Shown: positions 8,396-16,065 of the stretch, piece by piece
Layout of the letters: every line of letters begins with the position of its first letter
How positions within the stretch are numbered: the stretch's first letter is position 1
From: JALCRY01 sp050946575
GTDB taxonomy: Bacteria > Bacillota > Clostridia > Peptostreptococcales > Anaerovoracaceae
Assembly: GCA_050946575.1 (NCBI GenBank)
Contig: JBMNVB010000007.1
Location: forward strand, 21,802 to 85,801
Reading direction: 5' to 3'
Length of the DNA stretch: 64,000 nucleotides
Program-made: the position numbers and the translations under genes
The notes under the pieces: model-generated
Database searches by the model: none
What the model saw: the letters and a program-made list of their open reading frames with translations, nothing else
What the model was told of the DNA's origin: nothing

Positions 8396-9073
8396 TTAGC
8401 ATTGATTGAATTCAATTATCTTTCCGGCAGCGAGGATATAATCGAAAAGCCGCATGAAATCTTCGGACGCCTCTTCAGGAGTGCGTTTTTCCGTGCCGGC
8501 TCTGAAGCTGTCGATAATACTGTGGAAAACATGCGTGAGGATAACGTATGTCGGTCTGTCGTTCCCCGGCAGCAGATAGCCCGCATCTACCAGATCTTTG
8601 GTAAGCGCCGCATCCCTGTCAAATACGTCACCTTCCATCAGCATTTTTTTAATGGATCCGTCCTGCTCGTCTATCTCCTCCGGATATAACTGATAATATG
8701 TTTCGATCACGCTTTTTGTCTTTTCTATGTCCCCGCTGAAAAACAGTTCGCCGAACGTTTCCGGTTCCCGGAAACAGTGGAGCGTGAATATTTCATATAT
8801 TTTTCTGTATTTCTCCAGCGGATCATCTATCCCGCTCAGTGCCTTCTCAAGATCCGCAGTATAGCGTGCCACTTTTGTCATCGACAGAAACAGCATCAGA
8901 TGATTCAGATCATCGAAATAATTATACAGAGTAGCGCTGTTGAAACCGGCCTTATCGGCAACGGCGCGAAGAGTCACGGCATCGCGTCCGCTTTCTCTTT
9001 CTATCTCAGCGGCAGCTTCAATGAAATATTTCATCATCCGCCTGCGTTTTACACTCATAGTATCCTTACTCAT
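8396..9073 (-). CDS. TetR/AcrR-family transcriptional regulator
   Basis: Repressor of 225 residues. The N-terminal helix-turn-helix segment (ITLRAVADKAGFNSATLYNYF type, here VTLRAVADKAGFNSATLYNY) spans about residues 33-52, and the rest is an all-helical ligand domain. I place the start at ATG 9073, with AGAGG six bases upstream, rather than at an earlier in-frame ATG lacking a site. It is transcribed divergently from an EamA-family exporter or importer; two palindromes between them (9125-9153) are the likely operators. Inferred role: ligand-responsive control of the transporter and of itself. Confidence 0.88.
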   Translation of the reverse strand: MSKDTMSVKRRRMMKYFIEAAAEIERESGRDAVTLRAVADKAGFNSATLYNYFDDLNHLMLFLSMTKVARYTADLEKALSGIDDPLEKYRKIYEIFTLHCFREPETFGELFFSGDIEKTKSVIETYYQLYPEEIDEQDGSIKKMLMEGDVFDRDAALTKDLVDAGYLLPGNDRPTYVILTHVFHSIIDSFRAGTEKRTPEEASEDFMRLFDYILAAGKIIEFNQC

Positions 9074-9124
9074 ATTACCTCTGCACAAAAAATGTTGACA
9101 AACCAAGGAACACGGCGTATATTG

Positions 9125-9153
9125 TAATCACGATTAGAATATAATCATGATTA
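9125..9153. promoter_or_regulatory. paired palindromic operators for the TetR regulator
   Basis: TAATCACGATTA at 9125-9136 and the perfect palindrome TAATCATGATTA at 9142-9153 have centres 17 bases apart, in the spacer between divergent tetR and eamA genes. A TATAAT at 9140-9145 on the plus strand overlaps the second copy, and a minus-strand -35/-10 pair (TTGAAT, 17 bases, TCTAAT) also spans it. Binding would therefore block both promoters. Confidence 0.7.
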
Positions 9154-9220
9154 TTATTCAATCTTGGTCATATTATGCGATAAATATCAGGCACTGTCAA
9201 GTTTACAAGGAGGCTCCGGA

Positions 9221-10141
9221 GTGGAAAGCAAGGGTAAATGGCTGGTATTCGGCGGCGCAGTCTGCTGGAGTCTTAATGCCCCGCTGGTAAAATATGTGAC
9301 ACTGGATCCGTTTATGCTGTGCGGTACACGCGCTCTTATAGCGGGCATCATCCTCTGTCCGTTCTTATTCAGGGCAAAACTGAATATCTCAAAATGGCTT
9401 GGTATATATCTTGTTTCATTCGTCGGTCTGTCGGTATGCGTCGTAGTGGCGCTGCGCAACGCTCCGTCCGCTGTCGCTGTCGGCATGCAGTACTCGAGTA
9501 TCATCTGGATATATATCATTTCACTGCTTGCCGGAAAAACAACGGCCACGTTAAAAAACACACTGCCTGTCATTATAGTCATTTCAGGTGTGACAGTGTT
9601 CATGCTTTCGGGCAGCAGCGGAGCGGACATCACTACATTGGGGCTTATCATATCCGTGATCGAAGGAATATTCTTTGCCGGGATAACCATCAGTGCGAAA
9701 AAAGCCGCCGGTGACAATCCTCTCGGTCTGACAGCACTCGGCAACATCGCAACGGCAGCATTCGTGTTCGCCGTTCTGCCTCCCGAACTTGCGGACATCC
9801 CTCACATGGGTGCCACAAATACGATCGTAGTGATCATTCTCGGGACCGTCCAGATCGGCCTCGGTTACGCTATATATAACATCGGGATGAAATACGTCCC
9901 GCCTCAGAAAGCAGCAATGCTGAGTTTATGGGAGATGATACTCGGACCGCTGTGGACCGCTGTTTTCCTGAACGAATATCCTTCGTTCGCTGTATTGACA
10001 GGATTCGTGCTCATCCTGACCGGCATGATGACTGACGCAGCGTTCGCATCCGGGATCCGGGCCGGGAATCCGGCAAGGGCAATACTGTCAGCCAGATGGC
10101 AGATACAAAAAATCATGCCGACTGCAAAAAGAATCAGGTAA
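9221..10141 (+). CDS. EamA/DMT-family transporter
   Basis: Ten-helix drug/metabolite transporter superfamily protein of 306 residues built from two EamA repeats (about 5-135 and 150-285). GTG start at 9221 is chosen because AAGGAGG stands seven bases upstream; the frame upstream of it has no such site. DMT proteins export or import amino acids, nucleosides or drugs, and the substrate cannot be told here. It is divergent from the TetR regulator, which most likely controls it. A strong terminator follows directly. Confidence 0.87.
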   Translation: MESKGKWLVFGGAVCWSLNAPLVKYVTLDPFMLCGTRALIAGIILCPFLFRAKLNISKWLGIYLVSFVGLSVCVVVALRNAPSAVAVGMQYSSIIWIYIISLLAGKTTATLKNTLPVIIVISGVTVFMLSGSSGADITTLGLIISVIEGIFFAGITISAKKAAGDNPLGLTALGNIATAAFVFAVLPPELADIPHMGATNTIVVIILGTVQIGLGYAIYNIGMKYVPPQKAAMLSLWEMILGPLWTAVFLNEYPSFAVLTGFVLILTGMMTDAAFASGIRAGNPARAILSARWQIQKIMPTAKRIR

Positions 10142-10145
10142 TATA

Positions 10146-10181
10146 AAAACTGACGTATGACAGATCATGCGTCAGTTTTTT
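10146..10181 (+). terminator. rho-independent terminator after eamA
   Basis: AAAACTGACG (10146-10155) pairs with CGTCAGTTTT (10170-10179), with inner ATGA/TCAT pairing, and ends in a T run. Confidence 0.88.
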
Positions 10182-10183
10182 AT

Positions 10184-11023
10184 TCAGCAGTTTCCTCTGT
10201 AAACATACCTGAGATATTTCTCCGCGATCCCCGTCAGCCTGTCTATGGTCTCAAGCGGTGTCCGCGGCATGTCAGGCATCCTGTGCGCCGGGAACGCGCG
10301 CGTTATATGCAGCGGCATTTCCGGATCGATCCCGGCGATCCACTTCGCCTCTTCCTCCATCATCCCGTCAGCGTCGTTCCGCCCCGGGATGATCAGAGTC
10401 GTCAGCTCAACGTGGCAGTGCATTGATGCGTATTCTATCGCGGCCTTAACGGTTTCGAAATCGCCGCCGACCCATCTGTAATATTCATCGCTGAACCCCT
10501 TGAGGTCGATGTTCATTGCCGTTATGTACGGCATCAGTTTTTCGAGCGCGGCGGGCAGGATATTCCCGTTCGTTACGAGCACCGTCTCGAGCCCGCGGCT
10601 CCGCGCGAGCCCGGCCGTATCGAGCACGTAGTCGTACCATGTGACAGGCTCGTTGTATGTGAATGCGATCCCGATGTTCCCGATGTCGCGCCGCTCTTCG
10701 GCGAGCGATACGAGCTCCTCCGGCGGGAAAAAGCGCGTGCGGGCATTGTCCGGGCCCGCCATCGATATGACGCTGTTCTGGCAGAACGGGCAGTTCAGAT
10801 TGCAGCCGTAGCTGCCGGCCGACAGGATCATGCTGCCGGGATGGAACCTGGCGAGCGGCTTTTTCTCGACCGGATCGAGCGCCAGCGACGTCAGCTCGCC
10901 GTAGTTGATGTTCTTTATTTTCCCGTCTCTGTTCCCGCGGGCGCGGCAGAGGCCGGTCCCGCCTTCGGGGATATCGCATTGATGCGGACAGATATCACAC
11001 TTCATGGCCTGCTCCTTGCTCAT
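10184..11023 (-). CDS. amrS: AmmeMemoRadiSam system radical SAM enzyme
   Basis: Radical SAM protein of 279 residues. The 4Fe-4S/SAM motif GCNLNCPFCQN (C-x3-C-x2-C) is near residue 73. N-terminal cysteines MKCDICPHQC and GLCRARG are characteristic of the AmrS branch, which resembles pyruvate-formate-lyase activases. It belongs to the AmmeMemoRadiSam set, whose chemistry is still poorly defined; the partner Memo-AMMECR1 fusion lies 0.7 kb upstream on the same strand. A small membrane protein gene with its own terminator lies between them, so they are probably separate transcripts. Confidence 0.92.
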   Translation of the reverse strand: MSKEQAMKCDICPHQCDIPEGGTGLCRARGNRDGKIKNINYGELTSLALDPVEKKPLARFHPGSMILSAGSYGCNLNCPFCQNSVISMAGPDNARTRFFPPEELVSLAEERRDIGNIGIAFTYNEPVTWYDYVLDTAGLARSRGLETVLVTNGNILPAALEKLMPYITAMNIDLKGFSDEYYRWVGGDFETVKAAIEYASMHCHVELTTLIIPGRNDADGMMEEEAKWIAGIDPEMPLHITRAFPAHRMPDMPRTPLETIDRLTGIAEKYLRYVYRGNC

Positions 11024-11088
11024 TCGTCACAGCTTCCCTTACCGCTTTTTATTATACCACGCGGCGCGGGCGGGGATCTCCGCGAAAC

Positions 11089-11113
11089 GAAAAAGGCCGC
11101 CCGCAGGCAGCCT
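11089..11113. terminator. rho-independent terminator
   Basis: GGCCGCC (11095-11101) / GGCAGCC (11106-11112) hairpin flanked by A5 and T3. On the minus strand it ends the small membrane protein gene with a T5 run. Confidence 0.8.
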
Positions 11114-11150
11114 TTATTTACACATTTTTTCGGACGTCACGCTCCGCGAT

Positions 11151-11411
11151 TTACGCTTTTTCATTATGCTTCGCTTTCGAGATCTCACGGTCGACGCACA
11201 CTTCGAACGCCGCCCCCGAAACGATCGCCAGGACGAGGTAAGCCGTCACGGCCGCCGGCGCCGCCACTACTGACGCTCCGAGTGCCGCAAGGAGAGCCGC
11301 GATGAATGATACAAACGCTCCGCTGTTCAGCCTTCCCTTTTCAGTTTCCCTGTTCTCCGCAAGTGCCTGCTGCGCTATGACTCCGTTCCTCACATTGATC
11401 TTTCTTTCCAT
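11151..11411 (-). CDS. small membrane protein, unknown function
   Basis: An 86-residue protein with a strong AAGGAGG seven bases before its ATG and a terminator after it, so it is very likely real. A polar N-terminus (MERKINVRNGVIAQQ...) is followed by two hydrophobic segments, about residues 31-53 and 55-68, and a charged C-terminus. This fits a two-helix membrane hairpin. I recognise no family. It lies between the two AmmeMemoRadiSam genes, but nothing in the sequence ties it to them functionally. Confidence 0.75.
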   Translation of the reverse strand: MERKINVRNGVIAQQALAENRETEKGRLNSGAFVSFIAALLAALGASVVAAPAAVTAYLVLAIVSGAAFEVCVDREISKAKHNEKA

Positions 11412-11732
11412 GATACTGCCTCCTTCTCCTGAATATTTTTCTTTCCTTCTTGCAAGTTTAATATAACGCAGGAGGTGCCATAAGTAAAACGGTAAACTCT
11501 AATGTTTGTCATTAGATGTACTTATGGCAGGAGGCATAATCAATGCCCGCCGCCCGGGAAGGGATCCCCCGGGACGCGCGGGCTGAATTGATATATTCTT
11601 TACTGAGTCTTGATGACGGAAATACAGACATGTGCTAGTCTTTAATCACAAAATACAATATAACAAACAGACCGCACCATACAATAATCGGGTCTCCTTT
11701 CTGATCGCAGTCGCAGCAATGCGGCTGTTTCT
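11412..11732. other. intergenic region with nested hairpin and plus-strand terminator-like stem
   Basis: No gene is visible in these 321 bases. A nested hairpin occupies 11477-11528: outer stem GCCATAAGTA/TACTTATGGC, inner stem TCTAATG/CATTAGA and loop TTTGT. At 11708-11727, CAGTCGCA/TGCGGCTG with loop GCAA is followed by a T-rich run on the plus strand. The two together could bound a short plus-strand transcript, but I found no good promoter. Confidence 0.5.
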
Positions 11733-13118
11733 TTATTTGTATCTCTGAACTTCGAACCTGTACATGCTCACCGGTTCGTCCGGATCGATGCCCGCTTTCC
11801 GCTTCGCAATGGAGAGCTGTTCTTCGACTGTATCCACGCCGTCCAGATCCGGCAGGAGTATCCCGCTCTTCCAGCCGCTTCTCACAAAGACTCCGTATTT
11901 CTTCGGGTCGAGAGCTTCCTCCGAGTCGACCTCTTCAAGTTCGCCGAGTATATCGACGCTGTAAACGAGATGGTCGAGATCGTCTGCAGTAACAGGCGGG
12001 AACCTCGGGTCTCTGCTGCACGACGAAACGGCATTTTCCATTATCTCATCAGCAATGCATTCCTGCGTGGCCATGAATGTCCCGATGCATCCGCGGAGTT
12101 CGCCGAATTCGTGAAGCGATACGAACGCTCCGGCCCTCGATTCACGCAGTTCTTTCGGCACGTCCGCCGGCTGCTCCGGTTTTTCGCCCGTGCGCACGAA
12201 ATTCTCGACCGTGAAGCGCGCGAGCTTCACGATATCGCTTTCGTTTGTCCTGATCGAGCTCAGCAGTCCCGATTCACTTTCGAGGTAGCCTTCTCCGAAG
12301 TCCCGCGACGGATCTTCGCCCGTCACTTCGAAGCACGCGACCGCGTATCCGACGCCGAACGGGCCTTCGTGGGACAGGAGTTCAGACCTGACAGCGAGCC
12401 TGTCGAGCGCCCCGCTCATTACGCGGAACGAGTTCAGGCCGCACTCGGCGGCCGGCAGGCTGATATCGATCGGCATGTCCATGAACTCGGAAAAGTCTCC
12501 GGACGCCATGGCCTCCGTCACGATATCGTCGAATTCCTCGCCTTTCGGCGTATATCCGTACGGGCTTTCGTCGTTCAGTTTATGAGAGAGATCGCCGCTC
12601 GCGATAATGACGACATTTTTGCCCGTCTTCTCTGCCGCGGCCTTTATGCATTTCCCGAACATGTACTGTACAACGGCCGGCATGCCGGAATATCCTGCGC
12701 GGACCGCCTTGTAATCCGTATAAAATTCATTGATGAAGTGGATCGGTATCATCGTGGCGTGATCGAGCTCGGGGTCGCGTTCGCCCTCGGTGCCGGCGGG
12801 TATCCCCGCCGCTTCCGCCTCGGCGATTATCGCATCGCGCAGCTCCGCGTCGTACTCAGCCTCGTACTGTGCATTCGGAGCATTGAATCCGCCGAAATCG
12901 CCCCGCGCGCGCTGCCCGGGCGAGATGTGGAAATAGTCCCGGTATATGACAGTGTGCGGTGTTATGAACACTATTGTGTCCGGAGCGTGGCCCGCGACGC
13001 GTCTTCCCACTTCGCGGTAGGACTCTACCGTTTTCTCGATCTTTTTTTCATCGCCGCGGCCAACTCCGGGTATGATCAGCGGAGGATGCGGAACGATATA
13101 TGCTGCTGTTATTCCCAT
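11733..13118 (-). CDS. AmmeMemoRadiSam system protein B-A fusion (Memo + AMMECR1)
   Basis: A 461-residue fusion. The N-terminal Memo domain (about 1-275) belongs to the class III extradiol dioxygenase-like fold, with AAYIVPHPPLIIPGVG, ITPHT and ASGDLSHKL segments. The C-terminal AMMECR1 domain (about 290-455) has the family-defining segment GELRGCIGTF. Together with the radical SAM protein at 10184-11023 this makes a complete AmmeMemoRadiSam set; A and B are fused in many clostridia. ATG 13118 is chosen for its GAGGTG site and good match to family N-termini. Biochemical role of the trio is not established. Confidence 0.92.
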   Translation of the reverse strand: MGITAAYIVPHPPLIIPGVGRGDEKKIEKTVESYREVGRRVAGHAPDTIVFITPHTVIYRDYFHISPGQRARGDFGGFNAPNAQYEAEYDAELRDAIIAEAEAAGIPAGTEGERDPELDHATMIPIHFINEFYTDYKAVRAGYSGMPAVVQYMFGKCIKAAAEKTGKNVVIIASGDLSHKLNDESPYGYTPKGEEFDDIVTEAMASGDFSEFMDMPIDISLPAAECGLNSFRVMSGALDRLAVRSELLSHEGPFGVGYAVACFEVTGEDPSRDFGEGYLESESGLLSSIRTNESDIVKLARFTVENFVRTGEKPEQPADVPKELRESRAGAFVSLHEFGELRGCIGTFMATQECIADEIMENAVSSCSRDPRFPPVTADDLDHLVYSVDILGELEEVDSEEALDPKKYGVFVRSGWKSGILLPDLDGVDTVEEQLSIAKRKAGIDPDEPVSMYRFEVQRYK

Positions 13119-13270
13119 TACTGTCACCTCTTCACTTATTATTATGATCTCCTGTAAATATAGTACCCCCGGTCCGTTCATTTCGCAATTACATTTCCCG
13201 CGCAGGCCGCGTTTCACGGAGGGCGCGCAGGCGGCGGGCCGCCCCGCGCCGCCTGACCGCTTTCACGGCA

Positions 13271-13300
13271 AATAAAAGAGACCGCCCTCCGGCAGTCTCT
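13271..13300 (-). terminator. rho-independent terminator of the surface-protein gene
   Basis: Read on the minus strand, GAGACTGCC pairs with GGCGGTCTC around a ggag loop (13278-13299), then TTTTATTT. Confidence 0.87.
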
Positions 13301-13320
13301 TCGTTTTCCTTTATTATCCT

Positions 13321-15306
13321 CTATCTCGCTCTGCGGCGTCTCGCAAGCGCTGCGGCTACCGCCGATGCCGATATCGCGAGCATCAGCATTCCTGCCTCAG
13401 CCTGATCACTGTCCCCCGTTTCGGGGCTGTAATCCTTAGAGGATGCTGTCGTTCCGGTCGATTCTTCGCCGGTCGATTTTGCCGACTTGCCGCCCGGCGT
13501 AGAATCATCCGGGTTATCCGTATCGCTGACTGTGTTTATTACTTCCGCGGCATATTTTACTCCGTAGATAAAGATTGCATCCGGATCCGCATATACATCA
13601 TCCTCATGCTGGGTGCCCGCATAGCCGCTGAAATATTCCTCTTCTGCGCTGTCCGCGGCGTCGGTGGAATCGAATACCATGATCTGACTTACAGCTGCAT
13701 TGCCATCACTGTCGTAAACTGTGATCACGTCAACGATTTTCGGCGTCGAGGATGTTTTCACCGTTTTGCCGTTTATTGTCGCGTTCGTCGCTTTCTCCTT
13801 CAGCAGATAACGCAGAACGGAAACGCTCGTCGTTACTGAGGAGTCCAGCTGATGCGCGATCGTAGTTGTACTTTCAGGATCTTCCAGCTGATCCAGGACT
13901 TCGTCTCTGTCGAATCCGTACGAATCACTGCTTGTGTATGTGATCTCATTCCCGTCGTCATCCACGATGCCCCGGTAATTATCGAGCGAAATCAGTCCGT
14001 TCATCAGCGGCTTTGAGACCGCCACAAGTTTGCCGTTACTGTCGAATGTCGGACGGAACAGGTTTTTTCCGCTTCTCGTCATCGATGAGCCGGGAACACT
14101 TGCCAATGAATCATAGACTGACCAGCTGTAATATTCCGGCATCTCGCCGGTCAGACCTATGACCCCAGACTCACTCGACGCTTTCAGCACTGCATCGTCG
14201 GCTAGACGGGTCTTTTCCCAGTCTTCACCTGCAGAATACTGAGCCTCTGAATAATACGGCCATATTGAATAATCGTCCTTCGTTACCCCGCCGATTCTGT
14301 ATCCCGTCGTATCGTTCTCATCCGGTTTTTTTTCATACGAAGCGTCATCCCACAGTATCAGATGTGAAACTATGGAATAATCTCCGACGAATGTAGAAAG
14401 CTCGTTACGGTTGTTGTATTCGCCGGACTGTATTCTGCTCAGCATATCGTACAGCGCGATGTCGTAATACTGATCTGATGCTCCGAAATCAACGGTCGAA
14501 AAATGTGTCTCAGTCAGACCGTTTTTCAGCTTTCCGCGTTCAGCATAATCGCCTGTGCCGTAAACCGCCCATTCAGCGTCGGTCATGGCAGCAATGTTGA
14601 AATCGAACTGAACATCCAGCAGGCCCTGCAGTTTTTCATTAAGACGTTCGGACAGCAGCTGCGAATACCGCTGATCCACATAATGAGACCTGAACCTGGC
14701 CGCAGTCGCGTTTACATCGGCGTCATCCGAGCTGACAGTAAAAAATTTATACACGTTGTTATACCAGTCGCTGCTTCCGACATTTCCGAAAAGATAACTC
14801 GGATATCCTTCGGATACGGTACTGTCGCCGCCCTCCGAGTCTCCGTTGTATGAGGAGAAATTACTCGCGAGCCAGTACCTGAGATATACGGCCATTTCCG
14901 ACGGATCGGTCATGCCCGATGTGACAGCTTCATACAGCGCTTCTTCATCTTCCGCATTCTGTATATTTTCGCTGAGCGTGGTTTTATAATCGGAATCGTC
15001 CGTGTTGGGATCCGACTCGCTGTAATTACTTGTGACTTCACTGAAAGTGTCCGCCACGACAGAATCATACTCATCTTCAGCCTGCTGCTTAAGCTCGTTT
15101 TTTTCGTCTTCGGTCAGACTGACATCAAGTCCGGAATCAGAAAGGTCGATCGTTTTCTCGGAGCTGATGGCCTCGGACCATTCGTTCGAAAGTTTTTCTT
15201 CCGTCACACCTGTATACGCGAAGGCAGGCTGCGCCGTCATGCTTATGCAGATCGCCGCAGAAGTCAGAACAGCGGCAATTTTCCCTATCCTTTTATTGAA
15301 TTTCAT
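13321..15306 (-). CDS. large secreted protein with SPETG sortase signal, unknown function
   Basis: A 661-residue cell-wall protein. The N-terminal signal peptide (MKFNKRIGKIAAVLTSAAIC, cleavage likely after PAFA near residue 32) precedes a long acidic, Ser/Asp-rich ectodomain. The C-terminus carries a sorting signal: SPETG, then a hydrophobic stretch, then RRRRAR. SPxTG variants are recognised by clostridial class B-like sortases. A Thr/Ser-rich linker precedes the signal. Start ATG 15306 has AGGGGG upstream. I recognise no catalytic domain in the ectodomain; an adhesin or a surface hydrolase are both possible. It is monocistronic, with its own terminator. Confidence 0.82.
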   Translation of the reverse strand: MKFNKRIGKIAAVLTSAAICISMTAQPAFAYTGVTEEKLSNEWSEAISSEKTIDLSDSGLDVSLTEDEKNELKQQAEDEYDSVVADTFSEVTSNYSESDPNTDDSDYKTTLSENIQNAEDEEALYEAVTSGMTDPSEMAVYLRYWLASNFSSYNGDSEGGDSTVSEGYPSYLFGNVGSSDWYNNVYKFFTVSSDDADVNATAARFRSHYVDQRYSQLLSERLNEKLQGLLDVQFDFNIAAMTDAEWAVYGTGDYAERGKLKNGLTETHFSTVDFGASDQYYDIALYDMLSRIQSGEYNNRNELSTFVGDYSIVSHLILWDDASYEKKPDENDTTGYRIGGVTKDDYSIWPYYSEAQYSAGEDWEKTRLADDAVLKASSESGVIGLTGEMPEYYSWSVYDSLASVPGSSMTRSGKNLFRPTFDSNGKLVAVSKPLMNGLISLDNYRGIVDDDGNEITYTSSDSYGFDRDEVLDQLEDPESTTTIAHQLDSSVTTSVSVLRYLLKEKATNATINGKTVKTSSTPKIVDVITVYDSDGNAAVSQIMVFDSTDAADSAEEEYFSGYAGTQHEDDVYADPDAIFIYGVKYAAEVINTVSDTDNPDDSTPGGKSAKSTGEESTGTTASSKDYSPETGDSDQAEAGMLMLAISASAVAAALARRRRAR

Positions 15307-15425
15307 CTTAACCCCCTGTTTGATAACTGAACAGCCTTCAATCATTGTACAATAAGCACTTGTGCAGTTCAACAGTTTCAGTCGGAAAAATTAACGTTTT
15401 CTTAATTGATATTTCAGATAATAAG

Positions 15426-15453
15426 AAAGGAAACGGGCAGCCCCGTTTCCTTC
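15426..15453 (-). terminator. rho-independent terminator of iorAB
   Basis: AAGGAAACGGGG/CCCGTTTCCTT hairpin (15427-15452) followed on the minus strand by a T-rich run. Confidence 0.85.
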
Positions 15454-15488
15454 CCGAATGAATACCAGATTCGAGTCAGTATTGACTA

Positions 15489-16064
15489 TCACCGGGCGTT
15501 GAACCCGGCGTCGAACGCCTTGATGTTAAGATCTTCAAAGCCTTTCTTTACATTGTTCTTCACGGCCGCGTGCCAGTCCACGCCCTCAACGTCCATGGCT
15601 TTCACGAGCGCGCCGAGCAGGACAACGTTCATGGCCTTCGGATTCCCGAGTTCCTCTGCCATGTCGCCGGCCTTGAGCACGATGCAGTCAGCGACAGCCT
15701 GGAGTTTCTCGATAATGTTCTCGGGATACTTCGCCTTGCCCTGGAGAATAGGAACAGACGGGATCTCGAAATCGTTGATGACCATCTTTCCGCCGTCCTT
15801 CAGGTAATCTATCCACCTGAGAGCTTCCATCTTCTCAAACGCGACGATAACGTCCGCCTCGCCTTTCCCGATGATCGGGGAATAGACCTTTTCGCCGTAA
15901 CGGACCTGAGTCGAGACGTTTCCGCCTCTCTGGCTCATTCCGTGGATCTCCGACATTTTCACGTCATAGCCCGCATCGATAAGGCCGTTTGTGAGTATTC
16001 TGCTGGCGAGGATCGTTCCCTGGCCGCCTACTCCAACGAGTAATATATTTTTTACTTCACTCAT
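15489..16064 (-). CDS. iorB: indolepyruvate ferredoxin oxidoreductase, beta subunit
   Basis: Small (gamma-type) subunit of the 2-oxoacid oxidoreductase that oxidatively decarboxylates aryl pyruvates, from Trp, Tyr and Phe transamination, to aryl-acetyl-CoA while reducing ferredoxin. The 191 residues match the family. The motif LLVGVGGQGTILASRIL is at the N-terminus, and SEIHGMSQRGGNVSTQVRYG at about 38-57 is typical. It starts one base after the iorA stop, so the pair is translationally linked. A terminator follows. Confidence 0.95.
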   Translation of the reverse strand: MSEVKNILLVGVGGQGTILASRILTNGLIDAGYDVKMSEIHGMSQRGGNVSTQVRYGEKVYSPIIGKGEADVIVAFEKMEALRWIDYLKDGGKMVINDFEIPSVPILQGKAKYPENIIEKLQAVADCIVLKAGDMAEELGNPKAMNVVLLGALVKAMDVEGVDWHAAVKNNVKKGFEDLNIKAFDAGFNAR

Positions 16065-16065
16065 C

